Shown here: positions 37,277 to 47,750 of the stretch, piece by piece
How positions within the stretch are numbered: the first letter of the stretch is position 1
Layout of the letters: every line of letters begins with the position of its first letter
Origin: Metallyticus violacea
Taxonomy: Eukaryota > Arthropoda > Insecta > Mantodea > Metallyticidae
NCBI GenBank assembly: GCA_030762175.1
Contig: CM060833.1
Location: 66,046,501 to 66,110,500, forward strand
Direction of reading: 5' to 3'
DNA length: 64,000 nucleotides
The notes under the pieces: generated by a model
What the model was told of the DNA's origin: nothing
Databases searched by the model: none
What the model saw: only the letters and a program-made list of their open reading frames with translations
Program-made: the position numbers and the translations under genes

Positions 37277-37889
37277 GTTTCCTTGATACATTTTAGGCTT
37301 AGGATTTCCTTGATACATCTTAGGCTTAGGGCTTCCTTGATACATCTTAGGCTTAGGGCTTCCTTGATACATCTTAGGCTTAGGGTTTCCTTGATGCATC
37401 TTAGGCTTAGGGTTTCCTTGATACATCTTAGGCTTTGGGCTTCCTTGATACATCTTAGGCTTAGGGTTTCCTTGATGCATATTAGGCTTAGGGTTTCCTT
37501 GATGCATCTTAGGCTTAGGGTTTCCTTGATACATCTTAGGCTTAGGGTTTCCTTGATGCATCTTAGGCTTAGGGTTTCCTTGATGCATCTTAGGCTTAGG
37601 GTTTCCTTGATACATCTTAGGCTTTGGGCTTCCTTGATACATCTTAGGCTTAGGGTTTCCTTGATACATCTTAGGCTTAGGGTTTCCTTGATACATCTTA
37701 GGCTTTGGGCTTCCTTGATACATCTTAGGCTTAGGGTTTCCTTGATACATCTTAGGTTTAGAGCTTCCTTTATGCATGTTAGGCTTAGGGTTTCCTTGAT
37801 ACATCTTAGGCTTTGGGCTTCCTTGATACATCTTAGGCTAGGACTACCTTGATACATATTAGGCTTAGAGTTTCTTTGATACATCTTAC
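37277..37889. repeat. 27-bp minisatellite, about 22 copies
   Basis: The unit is TTCCTTGATACATCTTAGG followed by CTTAGGGY. Copies vary at a few fixed sites (GATAC/GATGC, CTTAGGG/CTTTGGG, GGGC/GGGT). The length is a multiple of three with no stop in three of the six phases, so it is open as SLIHLRLRV repeats on the plus strand and as MYQGNPKPK or CIKETLSLR repeats on the minus strand. The plus frame joins upstream to the end of the hAT-like remnant. I see no sign that any of the three frames is a gene: no matching promoter, no flanking domain, and all three are equally open. Confidence 0.95.
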
Positions 37890-37940
37890 GCCGGTGCTAT
37901 AATTAAAATAGTTAAACTCTTCCTGACTCTTTTGCTATGA

Positions 37941-38093
37941 TCCACGGTTTAATGTGCTACCACAGCTTTCACCAACTACTGCGTTTGGCATCATCAGTGG
38001 ACGATGAACTGTCATTTAGTTGTTTATCATGCACTGATAATGCAAACCGCAGTAGTTGGTGAAAGCTATGGTAGCATATTAAACCATAGACCA
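37941..38093. repeat. Long hairpin: ~60-bp inverted repeat with 32-nt loop
   Basis: The left arm 37941-37999 and right arm 38032-38093 pair along their whole length; both contain the exact word AGCTTTCACCAACTACTGCG, the right arm in reverse complement. There are about five substitutions, all transitions, and two one-base gaps. It could be a short hairpin MITE or a source of a structured RNA. No target-site duplication was identified. Confidence 0.85.
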
Positions 38094-38289
38094 CTGCAAA
38101 ACAGCCCGGAGGTTTTAACTGTATTAACTTGGTTTCCCTGTTCAAATGCAGATTCCAAGAGATACTTTTCCAAGTGCAGTCTGGTAGTCAGCAATAGGAG
38201 TTGATAGCCGCAAATGTAAGTAATTGCTTTGATTACAACGGCTGTTCAATAAATAATTATAATGATTTTTGTGACAATATAGCTATAAC

Positions 38290-39270
38290 TTAGACGATCG
38301 TTCTTAAGTAGTCCCCGTTTGATGCAATATACTGTACCAGAGTTTCTGCCAGCGCTCAAAAGACATGTTGGAAACAATTTTTTACAGGTCCTTCAGAATC
38401 GCCGCCGCGACCTTCACCACTGCTACTGTCGATAAAAAATGTCTCCCCCAAATTTTTTTCAATTTTCGGAAAAGAAAAAAGCCGCAGTTTGGCTAAATCT
38501 GAACTATAGGGAGGGTGTGTGACACACTCCACAATAATCTTAGTTTGATATTAAGCAACAACATTTGCGATGTACGGCCGTGCATTTTCGTGGTTCAGCA
38601 TCCGGCTTGTAGCGCGGAAATGTGACATTTTGCATGTAATTTAACCTTTGCACAGTTTTCAGGACATCTCTGTAGTATTGACCAGTTACAGATGTGTGTG
38701 TAGACACAACATGCTGGTAAATCATTCCTTGAATGCTAAAAGTTAGATGACCATAACTTTTCCAACAGAAGCCATCATTTTTGAAATTTGAACTTTGTGT
38801 CATTTTATGATGGGCATTTCTTCACAGAGCTTTGCTGTTTGCTCTCAGGATCGAGAATCTTTCTGTCACATTGCCTTCCACTGCACGCAAGCCTTTAGTT
38901 CGGGAATAAGCTGTCCTGGAACTCGTGCACAAACATGTGCAACTTATCGGTAACCAAAGTGTTGGCGGCACACAGTGAACTTTTCGGAATTTCAAATGTT
39001 CTTAATATTTTTCGTCGATCCTCCGCTCTCACAGTGACAGCATGTCCCCCCCCCTTCGTTACAGCACAAACTGGAGGGCCAAATCCACCTTCCTTTGAAA
39101 TTGATTGCCCCCCCCCCCTTAAACAGTTTAAATCATCTTCAAATGTGCTATTGGGAATAGCAAAATTTCCACAATGCTCTTTGTAACATTGCATAGTCCT
39201 CAGCTGAAGATTCATTGAGACGAAAGCGGACTTTCAGAGCAGCATATTGTTCGTCGAATGTAACCTTCAT
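38290..39270 (-). pseudogene. Antisense mariner transposase pseudogene
   Basis: Minus-strand reading starts at an ATG at about 39270 with MKVTFDEQYAALKVRFRLNE and SSAEDYAMLQRALWK, the mariner N-terminal helix-turn-helix region. Downstream shifted frames carry a VRAEDRRKILRTFEIPK block and KILDPESKQQSS. The best frame (38803-38540) follows, with GMIYQHVVSTHTSVTGQYYR. The second catalytic block survives as NHENARPYIANVV, so its Asp has become Glu. The third survives as PPYSSDLAKLRLF, without the final Asp. The tail ends YIASNGDYLRTIV and a stop at 38290. C-runs at 39047-39055 and 39108-39118 bracket a ~53-bp segment. No terminal repeats were found. It is the oldest-looking of the three mariner copies. 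Confidence 0.75.
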
Positions 39271-40429
39271 TTTGCTGTACTTGGAACTGAACATGTCTCA
39301 ACTTGCTTACCTCTCACTGGCAGGAACCAGAAGCGACAACACTGAAACGTGTACATTGCGCATTAAACTAACAAAAGATTATAAAGTTAAATTTAGCGCG
39401 AGAAATTATGCCTGTAAAATAATTGATTATTCTTTTTAGAACAGTTCTTTTACATTTGGATACAAACACAAAATACTAAATTTTGTGTTTCATTGCTGCA
39501 AATTAAAATATATATATATATGAATAAAGTCATTTTTAAACACATCAACGCATAATTCTTTCTGGAACCCTTGGGCACCAGCTTCTATAAACATCAGGTT
39601 TTCCACTCAATGTAAAGACAAACGCTGACTCGAAATATAATCGAGACACACAACACTCCTCACTAATGGATTAAATATTCATAAACCTCTTTCTTCATCA
39701 TGCAACAGCAAGGTTTTTGATCTGCACTTTTAGTGACCACAGTGTACAAACACTAACGATTTGTGCTGTAGTTAATATAACTCGAGGCAAAAAGAAAAGA
39801 ATAATTAATGACCAAATGTTAAGAGTGTATCGTTAAAAATCCACAGTCTTCATATTTTTAATTAACCACAGTATAGAAGACGATAGTTTGTTATATATTG
39901 AGTCAGTTTTAGGAAAGGAAGAAAAGGGCGGTTATCTGGTTGATGGTTTTAATTAATCAGTATGCTCATAATATTTGTAGAATCAACCAATCAACCTCCT
40001 CCTCTCCCGCCGCTGTCTCGAAGTGTCGCTATGCCACAGCTAGATTTGGTAGAGCGCTGGAATTTAGTGACCTTTTCAGGTCAACGGGGGAAATAGTCTG
40101 GAACTAGGTAATGTATGAAAGCAAATCTTAAAACTGGAGATGACACTATTTATTTACTTGTGTCGCTTGTTCAATGTTAAGGGGTCGCCTTTTTAAGTTC
40201 TGTTGAGCGGTTCTTAGATCACATTTGAACCAACCGAACTAATTGTCATTTCCTCTCTTCGGATAGCTAATTCACACTCCCCTTTATAGCTCATTTCTCA
40301 CTCTCTATAGCTCAACTCGCTCTCTTTCCTTGATAGCTAAACTTACTCTTTCTCCTCAGGGCCTCGAAATCCCAATCTTTTATCAAACACTCCTTTATCC
40401 GGTCGGTGACCATCTCCTACCATTTCAAA
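39271..40429. other. No recognisable feature
   Basis: AT-rich sequence with a short (TA)n at about 39510-39520. A loosely repeated CTCTCTTT.C.TGATAGCTAA word occurs around 40260-40345. No gene is supported. Confidence 0.5.
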
Positions 40430-40430
40430 C

Positions 40431-40483
<53 letters not shown>
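40431..40483. repeat. (TTA)n microsatellite
   Basis: About 17 uninterrupted TTA triplets. The leucine run in the overlapping open frame is an artefact of it. Confidence 0.9.
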
Positions 40484-40484
<1 letters not shown>

Positions 40485-40645
40485 ATAATTTCTATCTATT
40501 GGCCGAGGGGCGTGCATATACTTTTCCTAAGATCCCTTATTGGACGTCCCTTAGGCCTTATTTTGAGTTATTCTTTTCCCTCGGCTCCACTATGTCGGGC
40601 TTTCTGGTATATTTCACCTCATGACTTGTTGTTTTAGCATGTTTC

Positions 40646-40929
40646 ACCGCCACGGGTGGCCGAGGTCGTTAAGTCTCGGACTCGTGAGCGGGAGATCTGG
40701 GTTCGAATACCGCCAGGACCGTCCTTTCTGACTGAGGTTTTTTCCAGGTTTTCCTCAGTCCTCATAAATGGCAAATGCCGGGGAGGTACCCTAAACTTAG
40801 GCCTGGAACGATTCCTTCCATAAAATCCTTTCCCAACATATCATTTCATCTCATGTATCATCAGTGTCCATCGCCTGTGGTGCCTCTGTAGATAAAACGG
40901 GCGTCAAACACCGTTCATTCATTCATTCA
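40646..40929 (+). mobile_element. tRNA-derived SINE, family A, with 12-bp target-site duplication
   Basis: The head has ACCGCCACGGGTGGCCGAGG, then TCGTTAAGTCTCGGACTCG, forming box A, and GGGTTCGAATACCGCCAGG, forming box B with one change. The body runs through CATAAATGGCAAATGCCGGG and CCTAAACTTAGGCCTGGAAC to the conserved CGCCTGTGGTGCCTCTGTAG and GGGCGT(C/T)AAACAC end, with a (CATT)n tail. The exact 12-bp word TTAGCATGTTTC flanks it at 40634-40645 and 40930-40941. This proves insertion by target-primed reverse transcription and sets the element's ends. The box B and head resemble serine/leucine-type tRNAs. Confidence 0.95.
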
Positions 40930-40941
40930 TTAGCATGTTTC

Positions 40942-43208
40942 GCCTTTAGATGTTAACCAAGCTAAGCTTTTCCAGAAAGCTTAAAGGGGCGACCCTTCTT
41001 GCGCAAAGCATCTTGCAACAGAAAATACAAAAGAGGTACATGGCCATCTGGTTCCTTTGTCCAGTCCAAAACACATTCAAAATCAACATTTTCTGCCTTA
41101 TTTCTAAAGTTTCTGTCCCAGTTTTTCTGTTCACTACCCATGAAATACACAATACACAAATAACTTAACTACTAATATGAAAACCCATATATTATACACA
41201 TTAATTGTAATGATATGTATAATATATGTAATTGATTATACTAATTTCATTGATATTTTAATTGGGGGCGGTATCTCATAAATACTGCTTCAATCTCAAA
41301 CATCAGCATTATAGTCGGATTCTGAAAACAATTTGCAAAGTAGTGAAATTGTCGTTGAATTGTAATGGCATGCTTCACGTCTGCAAAATTGCCTCATTAT
41401 ACTTTTTTCTTTCTTTTTTACGCTGGCGGGGTTCGTAAAACTTAAAATGGAAATTCATCATGGCTTTCACAGCCAGGCGTCAGGAAGCTTCGATTGCTGC
41501 ATCTTTAAAAATAGGGTTTTTATGTTTTTTAATGTATGAACGATCTCGTGTAATTGCTAAATAAAAAGAGAGGATGAAAAATATCTCAACACACCTTTCA
41601 TGCAAGTGTCTGTAATAATATGTTGCTTATGTAACCTGCAACAGAGATGCACATTTCGTGTGCTCAGGGTCACTCTCAAACTTCGCAGTGTAGAAGTATA
41701 GTTCAGGCTTATTAACTTTATAGAACATTCCAGTTGGTTTCGTGAATCATCCTGTTGCAGAATTTTAGTAGAAATGTCAACAAACATTGTACATAATGAA
41801 ACACTTTATACAAATTGCGAAGGACACCTTCAATCGGTGTGTGTGTGTGAGCGAGTGAGTAAGCGATAAAAGTAACTTATGTAATTTCTAATTTTTATTT
41901 CTTTATAGTTTCAGCATTAAATAATTGTTTACTCCCACCCCCTTGAAATGTCAGTTTAGTAACTATAGAATGTTTTAAATTAGGGCTGCTTCTCTAGAAA
42001 GATTATACTACCCCCTAAACATTTCAACGGTTAATGTTCTATATCTGTTGCTTAATGCGCTAATGGTTATTATCTGTAGGGGACTCTGTTCGCAGCAAAC
42101 CAATGCCTTGGTAAGCTTCTGGTAAGTATTTTGATCGGGAAGGGAAAGGAAAGTAGAAGTCTCTTGCGGCTATGGTCGCAAGAGCTATTAAAAGTACACT
42201 AGTGTTGCCAACTTGTCTGAATATAAAATAATATAAGCTTCGGTACGACATACGGTAGTACCTATGTGATAATCGGAAACTTTTACGATAATTTCACAAT
42301 ATATTTAGTTACCTACTTTTCCATTTGAGAATATTAACATTTAAAAATAAATTATTTAATTGCTAGGTAAACATGCATTATCGTTACCTACAATACACTG
42401 CTACACTGAATCCATTTCGACTCTCCTCTGATCTAAAAAGCTATTAAAATACAACAGTTTCCTAACACTTAACAGCAATGGAAAAAAAGTTAACATTCCT
42501 TCCATATTTTTCATTAATTCCAGGCTCAGCAATCACGGTTTACACTCGCATTATTTCGGTGGGTTCTGACCTATTGCTTTATTTGTGCTGTGATAATTTT
42601 AATTGCTAATTCTGTTACCATTGGCCGAACAACCTATTAATGACAGTTTTTTTTTTTTCCGATTCTAAGATACTTCTGTGCCTATTTTGATCATTTTAAA
42701 GTCCAAAGCCGATATTTTTATTTTTGGAGGTTGGCAACACTTACTTGCAAACCTGAAACCCACTATTCACTTGTGCTCCCAGGAACTTTTGCCTGGAACT
42801 TAGTGTTATATGTATTATATATGTATTATATATATGCCATCAAATAATATTTCTTATAATGTTAATTGAATATAAAAAATTAGTACTGTATTTGAGCTAT
42901 TTTTGGAAGAAAATTTTGAAATTAAAAAACTAGGTACACAAACCCTTAAGTATCAATTTTGAGTCAGTGATTTCAAAACACAGAAAATGCGCAATGTCTT
43001 CTGTAGAGATAGACTTCATCCTGCAGAGTAATTTCATTGAATGGTTTTTGCATGAAGCCAGCAGAATTATTTTTCATTTGTTATTTTTTGTTCGTTTAAA
43101 TAAGTGCGTTACGACATTTGTTTACATTGCTTCTTTCTGTTGTGCATGTTAAGCCAATCGCTTATGGGTGTTAATTGTTGCTACTAAGATTCTAGAAGCT
43201 TGTAATCT
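40942..43208. other. No recognisable gene
   Basis: Over 2 kb of unassigned sequence with a short (GT)n at 41839-41850. Overlapping minus and plus open frames near 40946-41168 carry no recognised domain. Confidence 0.5.
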
Positions 43209-43209
43209 T

Positions 43210-44529
43210 CGAGGTCTCTTTAAAAAGTATCGCGAATTTTGAATTTCCGCGGGCTACGTATATTCGATTTTCGATTGTTTTATGGCGCTATGTTGGTACT
43301 CATTTCCCTCACTTATGTTGACAAGCTCGGCCATTTTGAATGTTCAATTAATTGTTGACAGCTATTTTGCTTGGACGTGTTTTGGCTCGTCTTTGATTTT
43401 TGCCTATTCCAAAAGATGGAACAAAAAATCTGTATCAAATTTTGTGTGAAAAACAAAATTAAGTGCGCTGATGCATTCCGAATGTTGACTGTGGCATATG
43501 GTGAAGCTATCTTGGACCAAAGCAACGTTTATCGGTGGTACAAAATGTTCTCAGAGGGTCGAGAAGATGTGAACGACGAAGAGCGTCCCGGACGCCCGAG
43601 CTCGTCAACAACAGATGAAAACATTGAAGTGAAGAAAATAGTATTGGCCAATCGTCGAATCACCGTTAGAGAAGTTGCTGAGGACCTAAACATATCGATT
43701 GGCTCGTGCCATTCGATTTTTACCAATGATTTGGGCATGAGACGGGTCACCGCAAAATTCGTACCAAAGCTGCTCAATTTCGACCAAAAACATCATCGCA
43801 TTTACGTTGCTAAGGAGCTGTTGAAATCTGTCCGCGACGACCCAAATTTGCTGCAGAGGGTCACAATTGGTGACGAATCATGGGGTTTATAGTTATGAAA
43901 TGGAAACTAAAGCTCAATCATCCCAATGGATGCTGCCACAGAGCCAAGACCGAAAAAAGCGCGCCAAGTTCGGTCGAATGTGAAGTTTTTGCTTACAGTT
44001 TTCTTCGATTGCAGGGGCGTGGTGCATCATGAGTTGTTGCCACAGGGTAGAACGGTCAATAAGGAATATTACCTGCAAGTTATGCGCAATTTGCGCGAAG
44101 CAATCCGCCAGAAACGCCCGGATTTGTAGAAGAACAAAAATTGGCTTTTGCACCATGATAACGCCCCTGCTCACACATCGTTGCTTTTGCGCGAATTTTT
44201 GGGCAAAAACAACACACTTATGATGCCGCAGCCACCGTACTCCCCAGACCTGGCCCGTCACTTTTTTTTTTTTGTTCCCAAAACTGAAGAGGCCCATCAA
44301 AGGACGACGCTACGCCACGATTAAGGAGATAAAGACGTCATCGAAGGAGGAGCTGAACAAGTACACAAAAAATTATTTTTTAAAGTGCTTCGAGGATTGG
44401 AAAAAACGTTGGCACAAGTGTATAATATCTGGTGGGGATTACTTTGAAGGGGACAAAATAGATATTCATAAATAAATAAATACTTTTTGAAAAAACACAA
44501 AATTCACGATAATTTTTGAACAGACCTCC
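43210..44529 (+). mobile_element. Mariner transposon, nearly full length, with terminal inverted repeats
   Basis: The left end 43211-43245 (GAGGTCTCTTTAAAAAGTAT, then CGCGAATTTTGAATT) is the imperfect reverse complement of 44492-44528, ending AATTTTTGAACAGACCTCC. The total length of about 1.3 kb is normal for mariner. A TA follows the right end at 44530; at the left the corresponding dinucleotide is TT, so the TA duplication has decayed. One transposase gene lies inside (see 43416-44475). Confidence 0.85.
43416..44475 (+). pseudogene. Mariner transposase pseudogene, best-preserved copy
   Basis: DDE/D transposase of the mariner family, which binds the element's inverted repeats and moves it by cut and paste. 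I chose the ATG at 43416 because it starts the family's N-terminal MEQKICIKFCVKNKIKCADA. The helix-turn-helix region, NDEERPGRPSSS linker, and KFVPKLLNFDQKHHR (WVPHEL-equivalent) are intact. The first catalytic Asp is in GDESW (codon at 43872). Lesions: a one-base shift near 43886, compensated near 43938; a TAG at 44127 where the family has Trp; and a second shift in a 12-T run at 44262-44273. HHDNAPAHT keeps the second Asp (44157). YSPDLA is intact, but the third catalytic Asp, normally three residues later, is lost as SPDLARHFFF. The C-terminus GDYFEGDKIDIHK is intact, to the stop before 44475. Confidence 0.92.
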
Positions 44530-44621
44530 TACATTCATCGGTGGCAGTAATAAAGTTATGCGTCCCAGATTTATGTTATCGCAAGCAGCCGCGTTTTAAT
44601 GCTGAAAAGTAATTAGAACGA

Positions 44622-44653
<32 letters not shown>

Positions 44654-46957
44654 GAAGGAAAAAAAGAAAATGGCGATACTTAATGCGTTATCAACAAAAA
44701 TTACAACTTACAAAGTAGAATTAAACCTTTTAAGAATGACACCAGGATGTTGATCAGCTAAATCCTCTGAATACTTCACTCCTAAGTATTAAATTAGGGA
44801 ACTCTGTTTTTGTCTAGTGAAAGTAATATTTTGACAAAAATATCTCAATGTATATAAAGCATGATATGATTTATCTTATAGCTTCACATGGAAAACAAAA
44901 TTTACGCAATTACACAATTATGGTTATCATAACTGTGATAGTGATGTTTTCAAGATAAGCAGATGGCTCTGTAAACTTGAACTCCTTGAAGCAATGCTTG
45001 AATCTTCCAATGCTCATCCAGATATCTAAAGAGGATATTAATCGCATGCTGTGGGTGAATTTTAACATTATATTCTAAATGCCAGGAAAATATTGCGTTT
45101 GTTGTCCAGCATAACTCGGCGTTTGTGCATAATCATACACATCTTGCGCAAGAAGTTCGATACAAGGAAATAAATCAAGCAAACATTCTCTTTGCAATCT
45201 ATTCTTAGTAGAGCGCTCTAATGTTAGCAAAGGGAATGCGGAAAATGGTTTCTTGAGATTATGCTGGAACTAGGAGGTTCTTTTCAGCATTTCGTTTATT
45301 TGACGCTATAAAGAATGTTCTGTCAGCACTGTGTGTGCTCATAAAACATTATTATTGTTGTTATGTGGATCTTTAGGCACTAAGCTGTGTAGCTGTGTAG
45401 TCGAACACATAAATAATATTTATTATGTAGAAGTATTTTTGTACTGTGTGTTAGTAAAGTAATATATAGGAACTAAAGTTTCAAAAAGAATTATTAGTAT
45501 TACAACCAATGTATGTTATATGCTTATGATAATCATAATGGATTACACCGTTTCTGTTTTTATTTTAGCGCCATGTCTACCAACCCTAAGCACATTGTAT
45601 ATACTTCACGTAAAACTCTCAGAGAAAGCTGATGGTGTCTGAAAGTTTCATATTGTACCTTGTTAGTAGAATATTTCAGACGAAAGTTGCCAACTTCTAC
45701 GCACTAGAGTTTGATTTGAGAACAATGACTTTTGTTTACTTACGGTTTGAAGAAAATAAGACGATAGCCATTCTGTCCAGTAATGGCGTGCAGCAGCTGA
45801 CACGAATGTTTTCGCACCTGTAGTTTCGGTGTTTCATGTTACCATTTGAAAGACCGATATTTAATACACAGAAAAGAAACTTAATTAAGCGGCTGATGGA
45901 AGGAACGATTAACATAATATTTAACTGCGTTCCAAGAGTTCAACACAGAAGTCCTTTGAGCATAGAACATTTCATGGCGTGCATTATGTAGTTGTAGAAA
46001 TTGTTTAAAATTATATACATTGCAAAGCTTAATTAATTACACATACGGTTTTATATAGGACATTTTGTAAAACATGAAACCTTTAGGTATCATACTTTAT
46101 GTGAGAAATGCATCAAAGTACATATTCATGGAAAAATTTGATTATATCCATTAAAAATATTTATTATATTTATTCCTCGTCAGAGTATATGAAATATATT
46201 TTGGAAACATAATCAATGTTTTATCAAAGAACATTTAAATTTTTGTACTTATATAAATTCTTCTATAAGCCATGTTACATGGGTAAGCTGTAAGAGCAGA
46301 TTTATATTTTTGTCTATTACAAGATGATAATTTAAAAATTGGAAAGGAATAATCAACTGCTAATTAATGTTCCAACACACGTGCTGTGAAAACACTATTT
46401 TTACACACAATTCAAAATTATTTGGGATAGCATTTAATATTCTTACGCATTTATAATGGATTCCCTTATGGTAGCAAGATAAATTAGCAGTGGAACTCTG
46501 CATATTTTTTTTTTTTTTTCATGTGTTGATATGCATTTGCATATTTTTCATAAAAATTTCTTGATTTTTAACATAAAAACTCATAATACGAGTATAAATA
46601 TATTCACGAGGAAATTTCAGTATATTACTTTTTAGTTTTATACAAATTCTATTGTTAGCATCACAAATTTTTATTTTACTGTTTTGTAATATAAAAACTC
46701 GCCTGCTTTCAACAAAATTATTCCGAAATTATAACCCATATTTTTAATAGAATAGAGATTAGCATAATAAACCATTTTAGGGTATATCTGGAACTGAAAC
46801 AGGAGAAGGAGAAGATCTTATTGTTGGTTTTGGGATAATATATTCTACTTATACTTTCCAGTTTACACATTTATCAAATTGAAACCTGTAGGCTGTTTTA
46901 ATAGTTGATTAATTATTGATTCCTATCATTTAACTGGGATCTGTCAATTTATATGTT
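44530..46957. other. No recognisable gene
   Basis: AT-rich sequence with a (GAAA)n-type patch at about 44622-44655 and a T-run near 46507-46519. Nothing else is supported. Confidence 0.5.
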
Positions 46958-47229
46958 ACCGCCACGGGTGGCCGAGATCGTTAAGGTGCGGACTCGTGAG
47001 CGGGAGGTCTGGGGTTCTAATCCCGCCAGGACCGTCCTCTCTGACTGTTTTTTTTTTCTTCAGGTTTTCCTCGGTCCTCATAACTGGCTAATGCCGGGTA
47101 TGTACCCTAAACTTACGCCTGGAACGCTTCCTTCCATAAAAAATATCCTTTCACAATATATTTTATTTAATGTATCATCAGTGTCCACCGCCTGTGGTGC
47201 CTCTGTAGTAGAACGGGCGTTAAACACTA

Positions 47230-47232
<3 letters not shown>
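46958..47232 (+). mobile_element. tRNA-derived SINE, family A
   Basis: Full-length copy. ACCGCCACGGGTGGCCGAGA and TCGTTAAGGTGCGGACTCG give box A, and GGGGTTCTAATCCCGCCAGG gives box B with one change. The body and CCGCCTGTGGTGCCTCTGTA end match the family. A T-run replaces part of the body near 47047. The tail has become (CT)n(TA)n(CA)n at 47230-47275. Clear flanking duplications were not found. Confidence 0.9.
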
Positions 47233-47264
<32 letters not shown>

Positions 47265-47275
47265 CATACATATAT
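47230..47275. repeat. Compound (CT)n(TA)n(CA)n microsatellite
   Basis: It directly follows the SINE 3' end and probably evolved from its tail. Confidence 0.85.
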
Positions 47276-47329
47276 TGTATTTTTATAAACTTCGTTTTAT
47301 CAGTATTGTGATAATTTGTAAGCTTAAAG

Positions 47330-47690
47330 GTTACACATACATTTGAACACGTAATTCAGAGCTGGTGTTAGAGCATTGATGTTTTGCTGGAAAGTATTGC
47401 CCTGGTGATAACGGCAAAGAGAACAGTGACGCTATACTTTTTATTGCTAATGGCAGATCATTAATGTAAACTAAAAAGAGTAATGGACCCCTAATTGACC
47501 CTTGAAGGATTCCACGTTTAATAATCCCTCAAGCTGAAATATTACAATTATTTTTATATTATGAATTTATTTGGACGCTCTTTCGTACTATTCAAATATG
47601 TGCAGAACCATTTAAAGTTCTCATTTTCATTCCGTAAAAACTTAATTTTTAAGCTATGGGAGAAGCAGTCGATTTTTTAATCTAATGAAA
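47330..47690 (-). pseudogene. Non-LTR retrotransposon RT fragment
   Basis: The minus strand at about 47540-47450 reads GIIKRGILQGSIRGPLLFLV then YINDLPLAI, the highly conserved palm motif preceding the catalytic YADD box in LINE reverse transcriptases. Upstream (47680-47560), WFCTYLNSTKERP fits the preceding WF.SYL..R block. The YADD box itself is not preserved downstream, and stops occur, so this is a dead fragment of about 350 bp. The clade differs from the 33590-35260 remnant, judging by the motif wording. Confidence 0.7.
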
Positions 47691-47750
47691 CGCAACCGAT
47701 TATTTCTACAATCGAAAAATAATTAAATAAAATAATAGGTTGCTTTTATA

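Noticed and set aside
37208..37884. Three ~205-214-codon open frames, the longest in the window
   Set aside because: They read the same 27-bp minisatellite in three phases. None has a flanking domain, so they are kept as a repeat and a finding, not as genes.
37277..37889. CRISPR array
   Set aside because: There are no spacers between units. It is a head-to-tail minisatellite in eukaryotic DNA.
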